Assembly: GCF_900105925.1 (NCBI RefSeq)
Contig: NZ_LT629791.1
Coordinates: 4,930,001-4,994,000, forward strand
Direction: 5' to 3'
DNA: 64,000 bases
Source of the DNA: Jiangella alkaliphila
GTDB taxonomy: Bacteria; Actinomycetota; Actinomycetes; Jiangellales; Jiangellaceae
The number at the start of each line of letters is the position of its first letter. The first letter of the stretch is position 1. The position numbers were made by a program, and so were the translations under genes. Below, piece by piece: positions 50,158 to 58,986 of the stretch. Under the pieces are notes generated by a model. The model did no database searches, had not been told where the DNA came from, and saw only the letters and a list, made by a program, of their open reading frames with translations.

Positions 50158-52046
50158 TGCTCAGCCTGAGCCGGCAGACCGTCCGGCAGAACTGGCGGCC
50201 GTTCGCCGGCGCCTTCACCGCGCTCGCCTGCGGCATCGTGCTGATCGCGCTGACCGTGTCGCTCCTGGGTTCGGTCGCCGCCACGGCGTCACAGCCCGGC
50301 GCGACCACGGCCGACCTGGCCCAGCTGGACGAACTCGGGGCGATGTTCGGGTTCATGGCGGCGGTCTCGCTCTTCATGGCGATGTTCGTGGTCTCGAGCA
50401 CGTTCGGCTTCGTGGTCGCCACCCGGCGCCGAGAGCTGGGGCTGCTGCGTCTCGTCGGGGCGACGCCCCGGCAGGTGCGCCGCCTCGTGCTCGGCGAGTC
50501 CGCGGTGGTGGCGGTGGTCGCGACGGTGGCCGGCTGTCTCGCGGCCACCGCCCTCACGCCGGTCGTCCTGGCGCTGCTCCGGTCCCGCGGTATCACCGAC
50601 CTCGACCTGCAGTCCCCGTCGCCGTGGGCGGCGTGGGCCGTCGCGGCGCCCTGCGGCGCAGGTGTCGCTCTGGTGGGTGCCTGGCGCGCGTCCCGGCGTG
50701 CGGCGCGGGTGCCACCCGTCGCCGCCCTCCACGAGGCGGCCGTCGAGCGGCGGCGGCTCAGCGTGTGGCAGTGGCTCATCGGCCTGTGCTGCACAGCCGC
50801 GGTGGTGGGCGTCCTGCTGGTCGCCACCCGGATGGAGCCGCTCTTCGCGCTGGTCACGGCCATCCTGCTGCCTGAGGTGATCGTCATCGGCCTCATGTGC
50901 TTCGGCGGCGTGCTGTTCCCGGCCCTGGCCGGCCTGCTCGCCCGGCCGTTCGTCGGCCGCGACGTCGCCGCCCGGCTCGCGCGCGACCACGTCCGCACCT
51001 CGTCGCGGACCCCCGCGGCGCTGGCGGCTCCGATCGTGGCCATCTCGTCGATCGCGGGGTCGATGATCGTCGCGCTGAGCTTCACCGCCGACTGGACGAC
51101 GGCCCTGAATCGCGAGCAGCTCGCCGCGCCCCTGGTCGTCGAGGCCGGCGCGGCCGGCGTCACCGACCTGCTCGCCGACGACCCGGCCGTCGCGATCGCC
51201 GACGCCAGCCCGCCGGTGCGGCTGCGGCTCGGCGCCGACGGCGAGACCGAGGACGTCGAGGCCGTGGACGTCGCCGCCGCCACGACCGCCCGCGGGCTGC
51301 ACGCCGTCCGCGGCGACCTCGGCGACCTGCGGGGCCAGTCCCTCGCAGTGTCGGAGACCTGGGTCAGCGACTCGGGCAAGGACCTCGGCGACACGCTCCC
51401 GGCACGGATCGACGGCAGCGACGTGGCGCTGCGGATCGTCGCCGTGGTCGCCGACGCGCCCGACCTGTACGGCGACCTGCTCGTGCCCGCCGGCCTCGTC
51501 GAGCAGGAGCTGCGAGGGCTGGACCCCGCGCTGATCTTCGTGGTGCCCCGCGACGACGTCTCGGTCGCCGACGCGCGAGCGTCCATCGAACAGCGCCTCG
51601 CCGGTACGTCCAGCCGGGTCCTGGCCGGCGACACGTGGATCGACCAGGTGGACCGCGAGGCCCGGTCGGCCAACGACGTCGGCCTCTGGGTGCTGCTCGG
51701 GCCGGCCGGCCTCTACGCCGGCATCGCGATCGTCAACGCGATCCTGATCGGCGCCTCGCAGCGGCGCCGCCAGGTTCGGGTCGTCCAGCTGCTCGGCGCG
51801 ACTCACCGGCAGGTGCGGCGGATGGCGCTCTGGGAGGCCGGCCTGGTCGGCGCCGCCGCGCTCCTCGTGGGCGCCGCGGTCACCGCCTTCCTCGGCTGGC
51901 TCATCCGCCGGGCGACGACCGCCGACGTCACCGACGTCGGACTGACCATGCCCTGGCTGCCGCTCACCGCGATCGCGATCACCTGCGCTCTCCTCGTCGT
52001 CCTGGGCGCGCTGACCGGCGGCCGGGCCATGAGCGCCGGACGCTAG
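50154..52046 (+). CDS. ABC exporter permease (FtsX family)
   Basis: A 630-residue membrane protein with two FtsX/MacB-type domains: TM1 (FAGAFTALACGIVLIALTVSL), then three helices with the coupling loop RRRELGLLRLVGATPRQVRRL, an extracellular region and a second set QRRRQVRVVQLLGATHRQVRRM. Eight to ten transmembrane helices in total. It pairs with the MacB-like ATPase. Its stop TAG shares the 4-base palindrome CTAG with the stop of the convergent oxidoreductase gene. Confidence 0.92.
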   Translation: MMLSLSRQTVRQNWRPFAGAFTALACGIVLIALTVSLLGSVAATASQPGATTADLAQLDELGAMFGFMAAVSLFMAMFVVSSTFGFVVATRRRELGLLRLVGATPRQVRRLVLGESAVVAVVATVAGCLAATALTPVVLALLRSRGITDLDLQSPSPWAAWAVAAPCGAGVALVGAWRASRRAARVPPVAALHEAAVERRRLSVWQWLIGLCCTAAVVGVLLVATRMEPLFALVTAILLPEVIVIGLMCFGGVLFPALAGLLARPFVGRDVAARLARDHVRTSSRTPAALAAPIVAISSIAGSMIVALSFTADWTTALNREQLAAPLVVEAGAAGVTDLLADDPAVAIADASPPVRLRLGADGETEDVEAVDVAAATTARGLHAVRGDLGDLRGQSLAVSETWVSDSGKDLGDTLPARIDGSDVALRIVAVVADAPDLYGDLLVPAGLVEQELRGLDPALIFVVPRDDVSVADARASIEQRLAGTSSRVLAGDTWIDQVDREARSANDVGLWVLLGPAGLYAGIAIVNAILIGASQRRRQVRVVQLLGATHRQVRRMALWEAGLVGAAALLVGAAVTAFLGWLIRRATTADVTDVGLTMPWLPLTAIAITCALLVVLGALTGGRAMSAGR

Positions 52047-53389
52047 TGGTCGCCAGGACGGCCGTCGCCGGCTCGACGCGGTTCAGGGCGGATGTTCGGG
52101 TTGAGGTGGAACACGTTGTCCGGGTCGTACCGGACCTTCAGCTCCGTGAGACGTGCCAGCTTGGCCGGGGTGTAGGCGCGGCGTACTCCTGAGGCTCCCT
52201 CGTCGGACAGGGCGTTCACGTAGGCGCCGCTCGCGAACGGCTCGATGCCCGCGGCGTACTCCCGGGCAGCGCTCATCCGTGCCTCGTCCTCCGCGGGATC
52301 GGTCCAGCCCGTCGCCGTGGTGAACTCGACCAGCGCGTCGCGGTGGCTGAACGCCGAGTCCTCGTCCGGCACGTCGGAGACCGCCCCGCCGTTCAGCGTC
52401 AGCCGCCCCGCCGGGGCCGTCCCGTTCCCGCGGTCCAGGAACGCCTCGATCGCCCGGTCGCTCAGCTGCCGGAGGTAGTGGCCCTTCCAGTAGCGGCGTA
52501 CGGCATGGCCCTCGTCATCGTCGTCGGCGGTCTGCAGGTCGAGGTAGCTCAGCTCCTCGACCCGCTCCGCGACCGGCCGCCCGATCGACCTGTACGCGGC
52601 GAGCAACCGCCGCCCGTCGGCGGGATCGCCCACCCAGACGTACCCGATCGTCACCACCGGGCGCCCGTCACGTTCGGTGACCCGGGCAACGGGAGTCGCG
52701 CGGCGAGGCGCCTCGGCCAGGAGATCGCGCCAGCCGCGCAGCGCCGTGCCGGCGTCCTCGAGCTCGTGCACGAGCTCCACTCGCAGCGCCCGGGTCCCGA
52801 TCGGGTGCAGGCGGAACTCGAACTCGGTGACGACGCCGAAGTTGCCGCCGCCGCCGCGCAGCCCCCAGAACAGGTCCGGTCGTTCGGTCCGGCTGGCCGT
52901 GACCAGCTCACCGTCGGCCGTGACGACCTCGTACGAGGTGACGTTGTCGCAGGTCAGCCCATGCATGCGGGCCAGCCATCCGACGCCGCCACCGAGCGTC
53001 AGGCCGCCGACGCCGGTGTGCGAGACGTTGCCGGCGGTGGTGGTCAGGCCGTATCGCTGGGCCGCGGTGTCCAGCGCACCGAGCAGCGCGCCGCCGCCGA
53101 CCCGCGCCCGGCGGCTGCCGGCGTCGACCCGGACCGTGCCCATCGGCGCCAGGTCGATCACCAGCCCGCCATCGGCGATCGGCAGGCCGAGCACGCTGTG
53201 CCCACCGCCGCGCACGCCGATCTCGAGACCTTGCTCGCGGCCGTACCGCACCGCCTCGACCACCTCCGCGGCCGTAGCGCAGCGGGCGATCAGGGCCGGC
53301 CTGCGGTCGACCATCGCGTTCCAGACCGTGCGCGCGGCGTCGTACCCCGCGTCGCCCGGCCGCAACCCGCGTACCGTCTCCCCGCTCAC
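52043..53389 (-). CDS. FAD-binding oxidoreductase (berberine-bridge-like)
   Basis: A 448-residue PCMH-fold flavoprotein: IGVRGGGHSVLGLPIADGG (the His after GGG is the covalent FAD site), HTGVGGLTLGGGVGWLARMHGL, LFWGLRGGGGNFGVV, and BBE tail YDPDNVFHLNPNI. A Cys-x-x-C typical for bicovalent binding appears as GLTCDN. The GTG at 53389 overlaps the preceding gene's stop (GTGA), fixing the start. Upstream in-frame ATGs would extend it into the DHFR-like gene. Substrate unknown. It is last of three genes in a minus-strand operon. Confidence 0.9.
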   Translation of the reverse strand: MSGETVRGLRPGDAGYDAARTVWNAMVDRRPALIARCATAAEVVEAVRYGREQGLEIGVRGGGHSVLGLPIADGGLVIDLAPMGTVRVDAGSRRARVGGGALLGALDTAAQRYGLTTTAGNVSHTGVGGLTLGGGVGWLARMHGLTCDNVTSYEVVTADGELVTASRTERPDLFWGLRGGGGNFGVVTEFEFRLHPIGTRALRVELVHELEDAGTALRGWRDLLAEAPRRATPVARVTERDGRPVVTIGYVWVGDPADGRRLLAAYRSIGRPVAERVEELSYLDLQTADDDDEGHAVRRYWKGHYLRQLSDRAIEAFLDRGNGTAPAGRLTLNGGAVSDVPDEDSAFSHRDALVEFTTATGWTDPAEDEARMSAAREYAAGIEPFASGAYVNALSDEGASGVRRAYTPAKLARLTELKVRYDPDNVFHLNPNIRPEPRRAGDGRPGDH

Positions 53390-53973
53390 GACCGGCCGAG
53401 CCCGTAGCTGAGGACCACGTTGTCCGACCCGCCCCAGGTCCGCACGCCGATGAGCCGCAGGTCGGTCTCGGCCACGCCCGCGAAGGCGCGCTGGTCGCCG
53501 GCCACGATCTTGGGGCCGATCATCAGGTGGAGCTCGTCGACCAACCGATGGGCCAGCAGGTCGGTCCAGAGGGTCCGGCTGCCGAACATCAAGGCATCGC
53601 CCTCCTGCTCGCGCAGCCTCGCGACGGCCTCGTGACCGTCCGCGCGCCGGACGATCGTGGTCTGGTCGCGCCATGGCCCGGTGTCGTCCGCGGTCAGAGT
53701 GTCCGACACCACCGTGATGGGGATGCCCTCGGCGTACCGCTTGGCGATGTAGTGGTTGAGCGGTGAGGCGTCCGGGTTGTCGTGCTGCTGGGGCCAGTAG
53801 GTCAGGGCACCGCGATACGTCGTCCCGCCGAACAGGAACGAGCTCGCCGTCCGAGTCCGGTCGGTGTTGTGTTCGGCGAACGCCTGATCCATCGGCATCG
53901 CCATGACGTCGCCGTCGCGGCCCTCGGTGTAGCCGTCGACGCTGAGCATGGTGCAGACAACGATCTTTCCCAT
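53386..53973 (-). CDS. dihydrofolate-reductase-like (RibD C-terminal) protein
   Basis: A 195-residue protein of the RibD C-terminal/DHFR-like family: KIVVCTMLSVDGYTEG, LFGGTTYRGALTYW, then SDTLTADDTGPWRDQTTIV, GDALMFGSRTLWTDLL and LHLMIGPKIVAGDQRAF. NADPH-binding reductases; substrate unknown. The start is ATG 53973 after AAGGAGACCGC. It overlaps the FAD oxidoreductase by four bases. Confidence 0.88.
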   Translation of the reverse strand: MGKIVVCTMLSVDGYTEGRDGDVMAMPMDQAFAEHNTDRTRTASSFLFGGTTYRGALTYWPQQHDNPDASPLNHYIAKRYAEGIPITVVSDTLTADDTGPWRDQTTIVRRADGHEAVARLREQEGDALMFGSRTLWTDLLAHRLVDELHLMIGPKIVAGDQRAFAGVAETDLRLIGVRTWGGSDNVVLSYGLGRS

Positions 53974-54021
53974 GGTGCGGTCTCCTTGACGTTGGGTGAG
54001 TGGGTCCGGCCTTGACGGCTG

Positions 54022-54459
54022 TCAGCCGAGCTGCTCGGCCAGCCCGACGATGACACCCTCGGGGCCGCGGACGTAGCAGAGCCGGTAGCTGTCCTCGTAC
54101 TGGGCCAGCTCGCCGACCAGTTCGGCGCCGTGCGTGCGCAGGCGGGCGACGACGTCCTCGATGTCGTCGACGGCGAACATGACGCGATGCATGCCCACCG
54201 TGTTGTGCGGCGGGTTGTGCGGTCCGGCGATCGCCGCGGGCGTGCGGTACTTCGCCAGCTCGAGCCGGCCGTGGCCGTCCGGGGTCCGCAGCATCGCGAT
54301 GTCGCAGCGGACGCCGTCGAGTCCGACGGTGCGGTCCGCCACGGGCCCGTCGACCGTCGCCCTGCCTTCCAGCTCCATGCCGAGCTCGAGGAAGAACGCG
54401 ACGGCCGCGTCGAGGTCGTCGAAGACGATGCCGACGTTGTCCATCCGCTGGATCGTCAT
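54022..54459 (-). CDS. VOC-family (glyoxalase-like) protein
   Basis: A 145-residue vicinal-oxygen-chelate protein: NVGIVFDDLDAAVAFFLELGMEL in the first half, and MHRVMFAVDDIEDVVARL in the second. The Glu of RLELAKY and the His of MHRVMFA fit metal-ligand positions. GAAGGAGAG precedes ATG 54459. It is the first gene of the operon with the DHFR-like and FAD proteins. Function unknown. Confidence 0.87.
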   Translation of the reverse strand: MTIQRMDNVGIVFDDLDAAVAFFLELGMELEGRATVDGPVADRTVGLDGVRCDIAMLRTPDGHGRLELAKYRTPAAIAGPHNPPHNTVGMHRVMFAVDDIEDVVARLRTHGAELVGELAQYEDSYRLCYVRGPEGVIVGLAEQLG

Positions 54460-54853
54460 GGTGGTTCTCTCCTTCTCGTCACGCGGCCGGTCCTAGCCGC
54501 TGCTGTTCCTGGGACGGAGCCGGTGCGCCGTTCTCGACATCCCCGAAGCGGCGGTTTCCGCTCCGACAGCCGCAGGCCCCGACCAAGTGCCGCGGTCCAC
54601 TCTGCTGACGGCCGCGCCGAGGTGCATCGGTGGACGCCACTCATTGGCCACGCACGTAAGTGGTGCCGCAGCAGAAAGCCCTCGCTGAGGGTGTCAGCGA
54701 GGGCGAGAAATGGAGACGATCTGATCACAAGGTCGGCCGGCCCCGTCGTTCGGACAAGGGCGTCGCACCGATCGACCAAGATCATCACACGGCTGGCGCA
54801 CAGAGCCCTGAAACGGCTCGAGAGGTGATGATCGATACAGGGGCTGACCTGGG
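54460..54853. other. 394-base gene-free gap
   Basis: Between the VOC gene and the tRNA-Val gene. Apart from the hairpin at 54678-54704 I see no gene, tRNA or clear promoter motif; frames here have no family-like content. Confidence 0.6.
54678..54704 (-). terminator. hairpin downstream of tRNA-Val(CAC)
   Basis: GCCCTCGCTGA (54678-54688) and TCAGCGAGGGC (54694-54704) form a perfect 11-bp stem with a 5-nt loop. On the minus strand it is followed by TTTCT, fitting an intrinsic terminator for transcription of the tRNA gene about 150 bases upstream. Confidence 0.6.
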
Positions 54854-54925
54854 TGGGCGATACTGGGATCGAACCAGTGACCTCTTCGGTGTGAACGAAG
54901 CGCTCTCCCGCTGAGCTAATCGCCC
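54854..54925 (-). tRNA. tRNA-Val (anticodon CAC)
   Basis: The minus strand gives a complete cloverleaf: acceptor GGGCGAT paired with ATCGCCC, D-arm AGCTCAGCGGGAGAGC, anticodon stem CTTCG/CGAAG with loop TTCACAC (anticodon CAC), T-arm CTGGTTCGATCCCAG, discriminator A at 54854. No CCA is encoded. It shares the first 29 bases with the tRNA-Val(GAC) at 58220. Confidence 0.96.
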
Positions 54926-55024
54926 GGGCGCGAGCAGAACGATACCGCACCCCGGCACCCGAACAGAAACAACCGCCGGAGTTTCGCGTTGCGCGATGTC
55001 CGGAATGGGCTGACACTACTGGCC

Positions 55025-55444
55025 ATGAGCGCGTCGACCATCTCCTACCCTCTGGCCCTGCGCCTGCTCGACGAGGGTGACGACGAGCGGTACATCCAGG
55101 CGGAGCTGCGCTATTCCGTGACCGACCCGCTGGCGGTCACGGCGGTGTTCGACACCACGGCGCGCGAGCCGGTGCCGTGGGTGTTCGCCCGCGATCTGCT
55201 CAGTGCCGGGCTGGACGAGCCGAGCGGCAAGGGCGACATCAACGTCTGGCCGGCGCTCGACCCGCACGGCACGCCGACGGTGCGGCTGCGGCTGCGTTCG
55301 CCCGACGGCGACGCGGTGCTGGAGGCGCCGGCGACGGCGGTCGAGGACTTCCTCATCCAGACGTGGACGCTGGTGCCGACCGGCATCGAGGGGCGGCTGC
55401 TCAGCATCGACGCCGTCCTGGACTCGTTGCTGGACCGTACCTGA
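55025..55444 (+). CDS. SsgA-family sporulation/cell-division regulator
   Basis: A 139-residue SsgA-like protein: SYPLALRLLDEGDDERYIQAELRYSVTDPLAVTAVF, WVFARDLLSAGLDEPSGKGDINVWP, LEAPATAVEDFLIQTWTLVP. The family is restricted to morphologically complex actinomycetes, where members steer septum and peptidoglycan positioning during sporulation. ATG 55025 is preferred over an upstream ATG at 54989, which lies close to the tRNA. Confidence 0.92.
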   Translation: MSASTISYPLALRLLDEGDDERYIQAELRYSVTDPLAVTAVFDTTAREPVPWVFARDLLSAGLDEPSGKGDINVWPALDPHGTPTVRLRLRSPDGDAVLEAPATAVEDFLIQTWTLVPTGIEGRLLSIDAVLDSLLDRT

Positions 55445-55539
55445 CCTCACCACGTGTCCCTCGCATGTTGTCCGCCGCGCACCGGTCGACTACGGTCAAG
55501 TCCACTTGAGACCCGGAATCCGAGGTAAGGGCAGGGCAC

Positions 55540-56097
55540 GTGACCTTCAGCCACGACACCGAACACGCTCTCGAGGCTGTCGTCGACCTGGTGAACGGCG
55601 ACCCCGTCGCCGGCGGCACCGAGGGCCTGCCCGACGTCGGCGCGCTGCGGTCGTTCATCGATTCATTCAAGATCAGCGACCTGCCCACGGTCACCGAGTC
55701 CGACCTGCAGGCGGTTCGGGCGTTGCGCCCGCGGCTGCGCCAGGTCTTCGAGGCCGGCGACACCGCCACCGCCGCCGAACTGGTCAACGAGCTGCTCAGC
55801 GGCGCGCGGGTGTGCCCGCGGCTGACCAACCACGACGGCTACGACTGGCACATCCACTACTTCGCGCCCGGCTCGCGCCCGGCCGAGCACCTGCTGATCG
55901 ACGCGGGCATGGCGCTGTCGTTCGTCGTGGTCGCCGGCGAGCAGGAGCGGCTGCAGGTGTGCTCGGCCCCCGACTGCGAGCGCGTCCTGGTCGACCTCTC
56001 GCGCAACCGCTCCAAGCGCTACTGCGACAGCCGCACCTGCGGCAACCGGCTTCACGTCGCGGCCTACCGCGAGCGGCAGCGCGCCGCCGCCGTCTGA
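55540..56097 (+). CDS. CGNR zinc-finger domain protein
   Basis: A 185-residue protein. The N-terminal two-thirds are the ABATE-like domain (DTEHALEAVVDLVNGDP, VRALRPRLRQVFEAGD); the C-terminal CGNR zinc finger has the four Cys of LQVCSAPDCERVLVD and RYCDSRTCGNRLHVAAYRERQ. Such proteins are presumed stress-responsive transcription factors in actinobacteria. Start is GTG 55540 after GGTAAGGGCAGGGCAC. It is convergent with pabC. Confidence 0.9.
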   Translation: MTFSHDTEHALEAVVDLVNGDPVAGGTEGLPDVGALRSFIDSFKISDLPTVTESDLQAVRALRPRLRQVFEAGDTATAAELVNELLSGARVCPRLTNHDGYDWHIHYFAPGSRPAEHLLIDAGMALSFVVVAGEQERLQVCSAPDCERVLVDLSRNRSKRYCDSRTCGNRLHVAAYRERQRAAAV

Positions 56098-56110
56098 CGA
56101 CGGCGTCAGC

Positions 56111-56947
56111 TCACGGCTCCGGGTCGGCCGCCGCCCGCTCGGCGAACGTCGCGGCGGCGCGCGCCGTCACCGGGCCGGGGGCCGGCAGCTCCCGCCGTCG
56201 CCCGTCGGGCCAGACGACCGACGACACCGGCTGCACGTCGCGCGTCGTCGACGTGAGGAAGATCTCGTCGGCGGTGTCGAGGACGCCGAGGTCGACGTCG
56301 GCCTCGGCCGCGTCGCACCACTCGATGACGAGGTCGCGGGTGACGCCAGCCAGGCAGCCCGTCGCGGTCGACGGCGTCAGCAGCCGGCCGCCGACGACGA
56401 CGAACACGTTGCTGCCGGTGCCCTCGCACAGCCGGCCGCGGGTGTCGGCGCACAGCGCCTCACTGGCCCCGGCGGCAGCCGCGCGGTCCAGCGCGACGAC
56501 GTTCTCGGCGTAGGACGTGGTCTTCAGGCCGGCCAGCGCGCCCCGCTCGTTGCGCGGCCACGGCACCACCGCGACCGTCGTGACCGGCGGCTGCGGCGCG
56601 GCCGGCGCCAGCGCGATGACGAGCGTCGGCCCGGCGTCGCCGCGCTGCGAGCCGAGCGGCGCGACACCGCCGGTGTAGGTCATGCGCAGCCGGTACACGC
56701 CGTCGCCGGTCGCCTGGACCGCGACCTGCTCGCACGCCTTGGCGACCTCGACGGGGTCGGGCGCCGGCAGGCCCAGCCCGGCGGCCGAGCGGCCCAGCCG
56801 GGCCAGATGCCGGCCCAGCGCGAACGACACGCCGCCGACGACCTTCACGGTCTCGAAGACGCCGTCGCCCACCGTGAGGCCGTGATCGAACACGCTGACG
56901 GTCGCGTCGGACTCGTCCAGCAGCTCACCGTTCACCCAAGTCAGCAC
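56111..56947 (-). CDS. pabC: aminodeoxychorismate lyase (class IV aminotransferase)
   Basis: A 278-residue PLP enzyme of the BCAT/ADCL fold: WVNGELLDESDATVSVFDHGLTVGDGVFETVKV, KTTSYAENVVALDRAAAAGA (the Lys of GLKTTSY is the Schiff-base candidate), GRLCEGTGSNVFVV. The GTG start overlaps the pabB stop by seven bases, supporting folate (p-aminobenzoate) synthesis. A D-amino-acid aminotransferase is the alternative. Confidence 0.85.
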   Translation of the reverse strand: MLTWVNGELLDESDATVSVFDHGLTVGDGVFETVKVVGGVSFALGRHLARLGRSAAGLGLPAPDPVEVAKACEQVAVQATGDGVYRLRMTYTGGVAPLGSQRGDAGPTLVIALAPAAPQPPVTTVAVVPWPRNERGALAGLKTTSYAENVVALDRAAAAGASEALCADTRGRLCEGTGSNVFVVVGGRLLTPSTATGCLAGVTRDLVIEWCDAAEADVDLGVLDTADEIFLTSTTRDVQPVSSVVWPDGRRRELPAPGPVTARAAATFAERAAADPEP

Positions 56948-57981
56948 GAGGCCAAGCCTACGAGGCGCTCCGCCTTCAGTTCCGTCTCGGCCCATTCCCG
57001 GTCCGGATCCGAGCCCCACGTGATGCCGGCGCCGGTCCCGAACCGCAGCACGCCGTCGCGCGCCCAGAAGGTGCGGATGCCGACGGCCAGCTCGCCCTCC
57101 CCCGTGTCGGCGTCGACCCAGCCGACGGCGCCGCAGTACGGCCCGCGCGGCACCGGCTCGAGCTCCGCGATCGCCTCCAGCGCCGTCGACTTCGGCGCGC
57201 CGGACACCGAGCCGGGCGGGAACGTCGCGTCGAACAGCTCCGCCCAGCCCGCGCCGGGCAGCAGCCGCCCGCTCACCGTCGACACCAGGTGCACGAGGCC
57301 GGGGTGCTTCTCGACGCTCAGCAGCTCGTCGACGGCGATGCTGCCGGTGACGCAGACCCGCGACAGGTCGTTGCGGACGAGGTCGACGATCATCACGTTC
57401 TCGGCGCCGTCCTTGGCCGTCAGGTCGGCCGCCGTCCGCCCCGTCCCCTTGATCGGCGACGACGTGACGTGGTCGCCGCGGCGGCGCAGGAACAGCTCCG
57501 GCGACGCCGTCACGACCTGGAGGTCGGGCAGCGCGACGATGCCGGCGAACGGCGCGTCGTGCCGGTCGTGGAGCCGGTTCGCCAGCGGCAGCAGGTCGCC
57601 GGCGCCGTCCGGCAGCGGCGCCTCCAGCACCCGGCACACGTTGACCTGGTACACCGTCCCCGCCGCGATGCGTTCCCGCACCTCCCGCACGGCGTCGACG
57701 TAGGCCTCGCGCTCCAGCGACGACGTCCAGGCCGCCGCCTCGGGTCCGTTCCACCGGCGTTCGGCCCGTGGCAGCGGCGCGTTCTCCCAGTGGTCGAACC
57801 GGGCGCAGACGATGTCGCCCTCGAACGTCACCACGACGGCCCACCGCCCGGCCCCGTCGAGGACCCGCAGGTCGGACGACACCTCTGCCAGTCCCGTGGC
57901 CAGCATCCCCCCGAGATGCGCCATGGGTGTCGGCGGCACGTCCACAACACGCGACGCTACCGCGTTTGGCGGCGGCGGCAT
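56941..57981 (-). CDS. pabB: aminodeoxychorismate synthase component I
   Basis: A 346-residue chorismate-utilising enzyme: SLEREAYVDAVREVRERIAAGTVYQVNVCRVLEA, SPELFLRRRGDHVTSSPIKGT (catalytic PIKGT), KDGAENVMIVDLVRNDLSRVCV, FPPGSVSGAPKSTALEAI and GITWGSDP. It condenses chorismate and ammonia with a separate glutaminase (pabA is not in the window). The ATG at 57981 is a weakly supported start; GTG at 57948 or 57945 is possible. Confidence 0.9.
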   Translation of the reverse strand: MPPPPNAVASRVVDVPPTPMAHLGGMLATGLAEVSSDLRVLDGAGRWAVVVTFEGDIVCARFDHWENAPLPRAERRWNGPEAAAWTSSLEREAYVDAVREVRERIAAGTVYQVNVCRVLEAPLPDGAGDLLPLANRLHDRHDAPFAGIVALPDLQVVTASPELFLRRRGDHVTSSPIKGTGRTAADLTAKDGAENVMIVDLVRNDLSRVCVTGSIAVDELLSVEKHPGLVHLVSTVSGRLLPGAGWAELFDATFPPGSVSGAPKSTALEAIAELEPVPRGPYCGAVGWVDADTGEGELAVGIRTFWARDGVLRFGTGAGITWGSDPDREWAETELKAERLVGLASC

Positions 57982-58035
57982 CGATGGGCTAATGTTTCAC
58001 CCGCACCGTGGTACGGGAAACCGGCCCGATGCAAT

Positions 58036-58108
58036 GCGGACGTAGCGCAGTTGGTAGCGCATCACCTTGCCAAGGTGAGGGTCGCGGGTTCGAGTCCCGT
58101 CGTCCGCT
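58036..58108 (+). tRNA. tRNA-Gly (anticodon GCC)
   Basis: Acceptor GCGGACG pairs with CGTCCGC; D-arm TAGCGCAGTTGGTAGCGCA; anticodon stem TCACC/GGTGA around TTGCCAA (GCC); T-arm GCGGGTTCGAGTCCCGT. Discriminator T, no encoded CCA. First of a three-tRNA cluster. Confidence 0.96.
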
Positions 58109-58134
58109 CGGAGCGGGGCTTCGGCCCTCATCAC

Positions 58135-58205
58135 GGTGGAGTGGCCGAGAGGCGAGGCAACGGCCTGCAAAGCCGTCTACACGGGTTCAAATCCCGTCTC
58201 CACCT
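58135..58205 (+). tRNA. tRNA-Cys (anticodon GCA)
   Basis: Acceptor GGTGGAG pairs with CTCCACC; anticodon stem ACGGC/GCCGT around CTGCAAA (GCA); T-arm ACGGGTTCAAATCCCGT; discriminator T73, a known tRNA-Cys identity base. No CCA is encoded. Confidence 0.96.
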
Positions 58206-58219
58206 CGGTACGAAGACTC

Positions 58220-58294
58220 GGGCGATTAGCTCAGCGGGAGAGCGCTTCCCTGACACGGAAGAGGTCACTGGTTCAATCCCAGTATCGCCCACCA
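58220..58294 (+). tRNA. tRNA-Val (anticodon GAC)
   Basis: Acceptor GGGCGAT pairs with ATCGCCC; D-arm AGCTCAGCGGGAGAGC; anticodon stem CTTCC/GGAAG with loop CTGACAC (GAC); T-arm CTGGTTCAATCCCAG. Discriminator A at 58291 and an encoded CCA (58292-58294). Confidence 0.96.
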
Positions 58295-58299
58295 GCTCA

Positions 58300-58333
58300 G
58301 AGGCCCTGTCGATCTTGTCGGCAGGGCCTCTTT
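58300..58333 (+). terminator. intrinsic terminator of the tRNA cluster
   Basis: GAGGCCCTG (58300-58308) and CAGGGCCTC (58322-58330) form a perfect 9-bp stem with a 13-nt loop followed by TTT. Confidence 0.8.
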
Positions 58334-58358
58334 CATGTCCGCGCGGTCGGGTTGCGGG

Positions 58359-58958
58359 TCAGATCCGCTTGTCCACGACGATCCAGTTCGTCTCCCACGT
58401 CTGCCCGCCGTCGTCGGAGAACGCCTGCTCGAATCGGGCCTTGTCCGGTCCCAGCCGGGTGACGAGGAAGCGCACCTTGATCGGGCGTCCATCGAGCTGA
58501 TCCTCGCCGTAGAACTCGCCCACCCTGCCGTCGAAGCCGCCGTAAACGGCCGGCGTGAGCAGCCCGTCGCGCATGTTGACGAAGGTCAGGCTCCAGCGAT
58601 CGTTCTGCGGCTCGTAGAGCCGCATGTTGAGGGCGTCGATCCGTCCGGTCGGCCCCTGGACCTCGAACTCGACGACGTTCGCCCGACGGTCCATCAGCGG
58701 GCGGACGACGCTCGTGCCCGCGAAGTCGAGCCACTCGTCCGGGGCGTCCGAGAGCGGATTGGCCAGCACCCGCACCTGAGAGCGCCAGGTGCCGATCTCC
58801 CAGTCGAAGCTTCGCTGGCCTTCCGCGACAGCCTCTCGAGTCGTTGACGGAATCGGCGCCGCCTCGCCCGACGCCGCGCCCGCGGTCAACGCGAGCAGCG
58901 ACATGCACACGACCAGGATCCGCTTCCGTGGCGTGGTGATCTTCGCGTGAGTGTTCAT
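58359..58958 (-). CDS. secreted protein, DUF1579-like
   Basis: A 199-residue exported protein: signal peptide TPRKRILVVCMSLLALTAGAA, then RSFDWEIGTWRSQVRVLANP, VEFEVQGPTGRIDALNMRLYEPQNDRWSLTFVN, FYGEDQLDGRPIKVRFLV and DDGGQTWETNWIV. The W-x-I-G-x-W motif and beta-rich body resemble lipocalin-like DUF1579 proteins. The divergent HxlR regulator starts only 28 bases away, so the two genes share a compact promoter and it is a likely target. Confidence 0.8.
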   Translation of the reverse strand: MNTHAKITTPRKRILVVCMSLLALTAGAASGEAAPIPSTTREAVAEGQRSFDWEIGTWRSQVRVLANPLSDAPDEWLDFAGTSVVRPLMDRRANVVEFEVQGPTGRIDALNMRLYEPQNDRWSLTFVNMRDGLLTPAVYGGFDGRVGEFYGEDQLDGRPIKVRFLVTRLGPDKARFEQAFSDDGGQTWETNWIVVDKRI

Positions 58959-58986
58959 GAGGCGAATATCGGAGCAGAGTGGGCCC

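Noticed and set aside
54456-55016. 186-codon minus-strand frame across tRNA-Val
   Set aside because: It reads through the tRNA gene and its terminator; the apparent protein is translated tRNA sequence.
54854-58294. tRNA genes as integration site of a mobile island
   Set aside because: Four tRNA genes are present but no integrase, attachment-site duplication or phage gene is found nearby.
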